Of a stretch of 64,000 nt of DNA, positions 61,753 to 64,000 are shown one piece after another (the stretch's first letter is position 1; each line of letters begins with the position of its first letter). The notes under the pieces were generated by a model that was given only the letters and a program-made list of their open reading frames with translations, had not been told where the DNA came from and did not search any database. Origin of the DNA: Bacillus sp. SD088 (GTDB lineage: Bacteria > Bacillota > Bacilli > Bacillales > Bacillaceae_C); contig NZ_JADIJK010000016.1 of the NCBI RefSeq assembly GCF_017355205.1, positions 48,909-112,908 of the forward strand, given 5' to 3'. The translations under genes and the position numbers were made by a program.

Positions 61753-63801
61753 GTGAATAGTTTGCTTGAAGGATCAACAACATTATTAAACGGCATCGGG
61801 GAGGAAACGGCTGAAACTCTCTCTGAAATGGGAATTGACACCATTAATGATTTATTCAATTACCTCCCCTATCGCTATGAAGATGTCAGGTTACGTGATT
61901 TAAATGAAGTGGCTCATGATGAAAAAATAACCATCGAGGGAAAGGTGCATAGTGAGCCAGCGATTGTGTATTATGGCAGGAAGAAAAATCGACTAGTGAT
62001 TCATTTACTTATCGATCAATATCTAGTAAAGACAGTCTTTTTTAATCGAGCATTTTTAAAAAGAAAGATATCGATTGGAGATACAGTAATTGTGTCTGGA
62101 AAGTGGGATAAACATCGCATGACGATAACTGGACAGGAGATTCAGATCAATCCCGCAGACCATACAAACGACTTTGCACCGATCTATCCATTAAAGGGAT
62201 CAATGACAATTAAAGCTTTACAAAGATTTATGGAACAAGCTTTTAAAGAATACGGGGAGGATATCACGGAGACCTTACCTGAAATTCTTGTAACAAAATA
62301 TAAATTACCAAGTCGAAAACTAGCTCTGAGAAAAATTCATTTTCCACAAAGCCTTACTGAAGTAAAGGAAGCCAGACGCCGCCTTATTTATGAAGAATTT
62401 TTCTTCTTTCAATTAAGGCTACAGGCTTTTCGAAAATTAAAAAGGGAAGCGTCTACCGGGCTCTCACAACACTATCAGCTTCAACTTTTAAAAGTATTTA
62501 TACAATCTCTTCCTTTTGAATTAACCAATGCCCAAAAAAAGGTAGTCAATGAAATTTGCAGGGATTTAAAATCATCATACCGGATGAATCGTTTATTACA
62601 AGGGGATGTCGGTTCAGGTAAAACTGTTGTAGCAGCTATAGGACTTTATGCTAGTGTAACAGCTGGTTATCAATGTGCATTGATGGTGCCAACAGAAATT
62701 TTAGCAGAGCAACATTTTACCTCCTTAGCAAAACTATTCGAACAAACGGACGTAACGATCGAATTATTAACCAGCTCAGTAAAAGGTAAAAGGCGGGAAG
62801 AGATCCTGGGCAAATTGGCTAACGGCGAGATTGATATTCTGATTGGAACACATGCACTTATTCAGCAGGATGTCGTTTTCGCGAAATTAGGCTTAGTCAT
62901 TACAGATGAACAACATCGTTTTGGGGTTGAGCAACGGAGAATTTTACGTGAAAAAGGCGAAACACCTGATGTATTATTCATGACAGCAACACCCATTCCT
63001 CGAACCTTAGCCATCACTGTCTTTGGAGAAATGGATGTTTCAGTTATCAATGAAATGCCATCAGGGAGAAAACAAGTTGAAACCTACTGGGTGAAACATA
63101 ATAGTATTGATCGTGTTTTTGAATTTATTGATAAAGAATTAGTGAAGGGAAGGCAAGCTTATATGATTTGCCCTCTTATTGAAGAATCAGACAAGCTTGA
63201 TGTTCAAAATGCTATTGATGTATATGAGGTGCTGTCGCAGTATTTTCAGGGGAAATACCATGTCGGACTCATGCATGGGAAATTACCAGCAAAAGAAAAA
63301 GATGCCGTGATGCGATCCTTTAGTGAAAATCAAATCCAATTACTCGTTTCGACAACGGTAGTAGAAGTTGGAGTCAATGTTCCTAATGCGTCGTTAATGG
63401 TGATTTATGATGCTGAACGTTTTGGCCTTTCCCAGCTGCATCAGCTTCGCGGCAGAGTAGGTAGAGGGAGCGAGCAATCATACTGTATCCTATTAGCAGA
63501 TCCTAAGTCAGATAACGGAAAAGAACGGATGAGAATCATGACTGAAACTACAGATGGGTTTGTATTAAGCGAGAGAGATTTAGAGTTGCGTGGTCCAGGC
63601 GATTTTTTTGGAAAGAAACAAAGTGGGTTACCTGAGTTCAAAATTGCGGATATGGTTCATGATTACCGCGCTTTAGAAGCAGCTCGCAACGATACGGTTA
63701 CATTATTGGAACAGGATGACTTTTGGCAAAGTCCCGAATATGCATCATTACGAGACTATTTAGCAAGGACAGATGTTTTAAATGGTGAAAAGTTGGATTG
63801 A
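61753..63801 (+). CDS. recG: ATP-dependent DNA helicase RecG
   Basis: Branch-migration helicase that reverses stalled forks and processes Holliday-type structures. The 682 aa protein has the wedge OB domain (residues about 55-150, EGKVHSEPAIVYYGRKKNR), Walker A QGDVGSGKTVVA (about 288), DEQH in VITDEQHRFGVEQRR, then FMTATPIPRTLAIT and the motif VI region QLRGRVGRG. It ends with the TRG-like region RGPGDFFGKKQSGLPEF. GTG 61753 is at the front of the frame; TTG 61762 is better placed after AAAGGTGA, so the first three residues are uncertain. Confidence 0.97.
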   Translation: MNSLLEGSTTLLNGIGEETAETLSEMGIDTINDLFNYLPYRYEDVRLRDLNEVAHDEKITIEGKVHSEPAIVYYGRKKNRLVIHLLIDQYLVKTVFFNRAFLKRKISIGDTVIVSGKWDKHRMTITGQEIQINPADHTNDFAPIYPLKGSMTIKALQRFMEQAFKEYGEDITETLPEILVTKYKLPSRKLALRKIHFPQSLTEVKEARRRLIYEEFFFFQLRLQAFRKLKREASTGLSQHYQLQLLKVFIQSLPFELTNAQKKVVNEICRDLKSSYRMNRLLQGDVGSGKTVVAAIGLYASVTAGYQCALMVPTEILAEQHFTSLAKLFEQTDVTIELLTSSVKGKRREEILGKLANGEIDILIGTHALIQQDVVFAKLGLVITDEQHRFGVEQRRILREKGETPDVLFMTATPIPRTLAITVFGEMDVSVINEMPSGRKQVETYWVKHNSIDRVFEFIDKELVKGRQAYMICPLIEESDKLDVQNAIDVYEVLSQYFQGKYHVGLMHGKLPAKEKDAVMRSFSENQIQLLVSTTVVEVGVNVPNASLMVIYDAERFGLSQLHQLRGRVGRGSEQSYCILLADPKSDNGKERMRIMTETTDGFVLSERDLELRGPGDFFGKKQSGLPEFKIADMVHDYRALEAARNDTVTLLEQDDFWQSPEYASLRDYLARTDVLNGEKLD

Positions 63802-63805
63802 GAAC

Positions 63806-63955
63806 AAAAGCGCAAGCGCCCGTTTAGCGACGTACAAACTTTTTAAGCTTCTGACGAGATAAAGGAAACATCATGAGCTTGGAAAGCGAATGGATGTTGA
63901 CTTATCGTAGGAAGAAGCTGAAAGTTTGCTAGTCGCTGGGCGCTGGAGCTGGATG
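63806..63955. repeat. inverted-repeat intergenic element related to family 1
   Basis: A long imperfect inverted repeat: AGCGCCCGTTTAGCGAC...AAACTT near 63814-63842 pairs with AAAGTTTGC...GTCGCTGGGCGCTGG near 63921-63949. The right end (GGCGCTGGAGCTGGA) is the reverse complement of the start of copy 3 (TCCAGCTCCAGCGCC). About 150 bp, MITE-like in shape, downstream of recG. Confidence 0.6.
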
Positions 63956-64000
63956 TCAAGCCGCATCGTAAACAGTTATCCACAGGTTACAATTTTATAA

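Overview
The window is a stretch of chromosome from a low-GC, endospore-forming Bacillota, almost certainly Bacillaceae. The evidence is the gene order, which follows the Bacillus subtilis spoIIG-ylm-div-ile-lsp-pyr-ylo-priA-prkC-rpmB-recG region nearly gene for gene, together with sigE, sigG, ylmC and spoVM (sporulation), an isoleucine T-box, two PyrR attenuators and strong Shine-Dalgarno sites. Comparisons with B. subtilis are from memory of that locus; no database was searched.

Layout. 1-9738: end of sigE, sigG, the ylm/sepF cell-division and envelope genes, divIVA, T-box-ileS, lspA and rluD (ylyB). 9739-23141: accessory block between ylyB and pyrR, with a 51-bp tandem repeat, an SDR dehydrogenase, two glyoxalase-fold proteins, a 50-codon ORF, two adjacent MutS-like ATPases and four ABC exporter subunits in two overlapping pairs. 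23142-33525: the pyr operon pyrR-B-C-AA-AB-K-D-F-E, with attenuators before pyrR and pyrB. 33618-38135: rqcH (minus strand) and a Ca2+-ATPase (yloB). 38142-45403: a second accessory island holding a secreted phosphoesterase, a LacI-type regulator and a CUT1 sugar importer without its ATPase. It lies between two identical 66-bp copies of the 3' end of yloB. 45684-63801: remA-gmk-rpoZ, coaBC-priA, fmt-rsmB-prpC-prkC-rsgA-rpe-thiN, spoVM, rpmB (minus strand), yloU-fakA and recG.

How the genes work together. Much of the window is housekeeping: UMP synthesis, translation (ileS, fmt, rsmB, rsgA, rpmB, rqcH), replication restart and repair (priA, recG), CoA synthesis, lipoprotein maturation, septum placement and Ser/Thr phospho-signalling. 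Several genes found at this locus in B. subtilis are absent here: ylmA, ylmD, pyrP, yloC, def, rlmN and sdaAB-sdaAA. Three of these gaps hold dispersed intergenic repeats.

Strongest unusual observations: (1) the pyrimidine-operon CPSase small subunit has lost both the catalytic Cys (now Gly) and the catalytic His (now Gln) of its glutaminase domain; (2) an island flanked by perfect 66-bp direct repeats of the yloB 3' end, with no integrase visible; (3) a gene cluster joining two overlapping MutS-like ATPases to two pairs of ABC exporters, function unknown; (4) two LacI-type palindromes bracketing a sigma-A promoter in the island; (5) several families of structured intergenic repeats.
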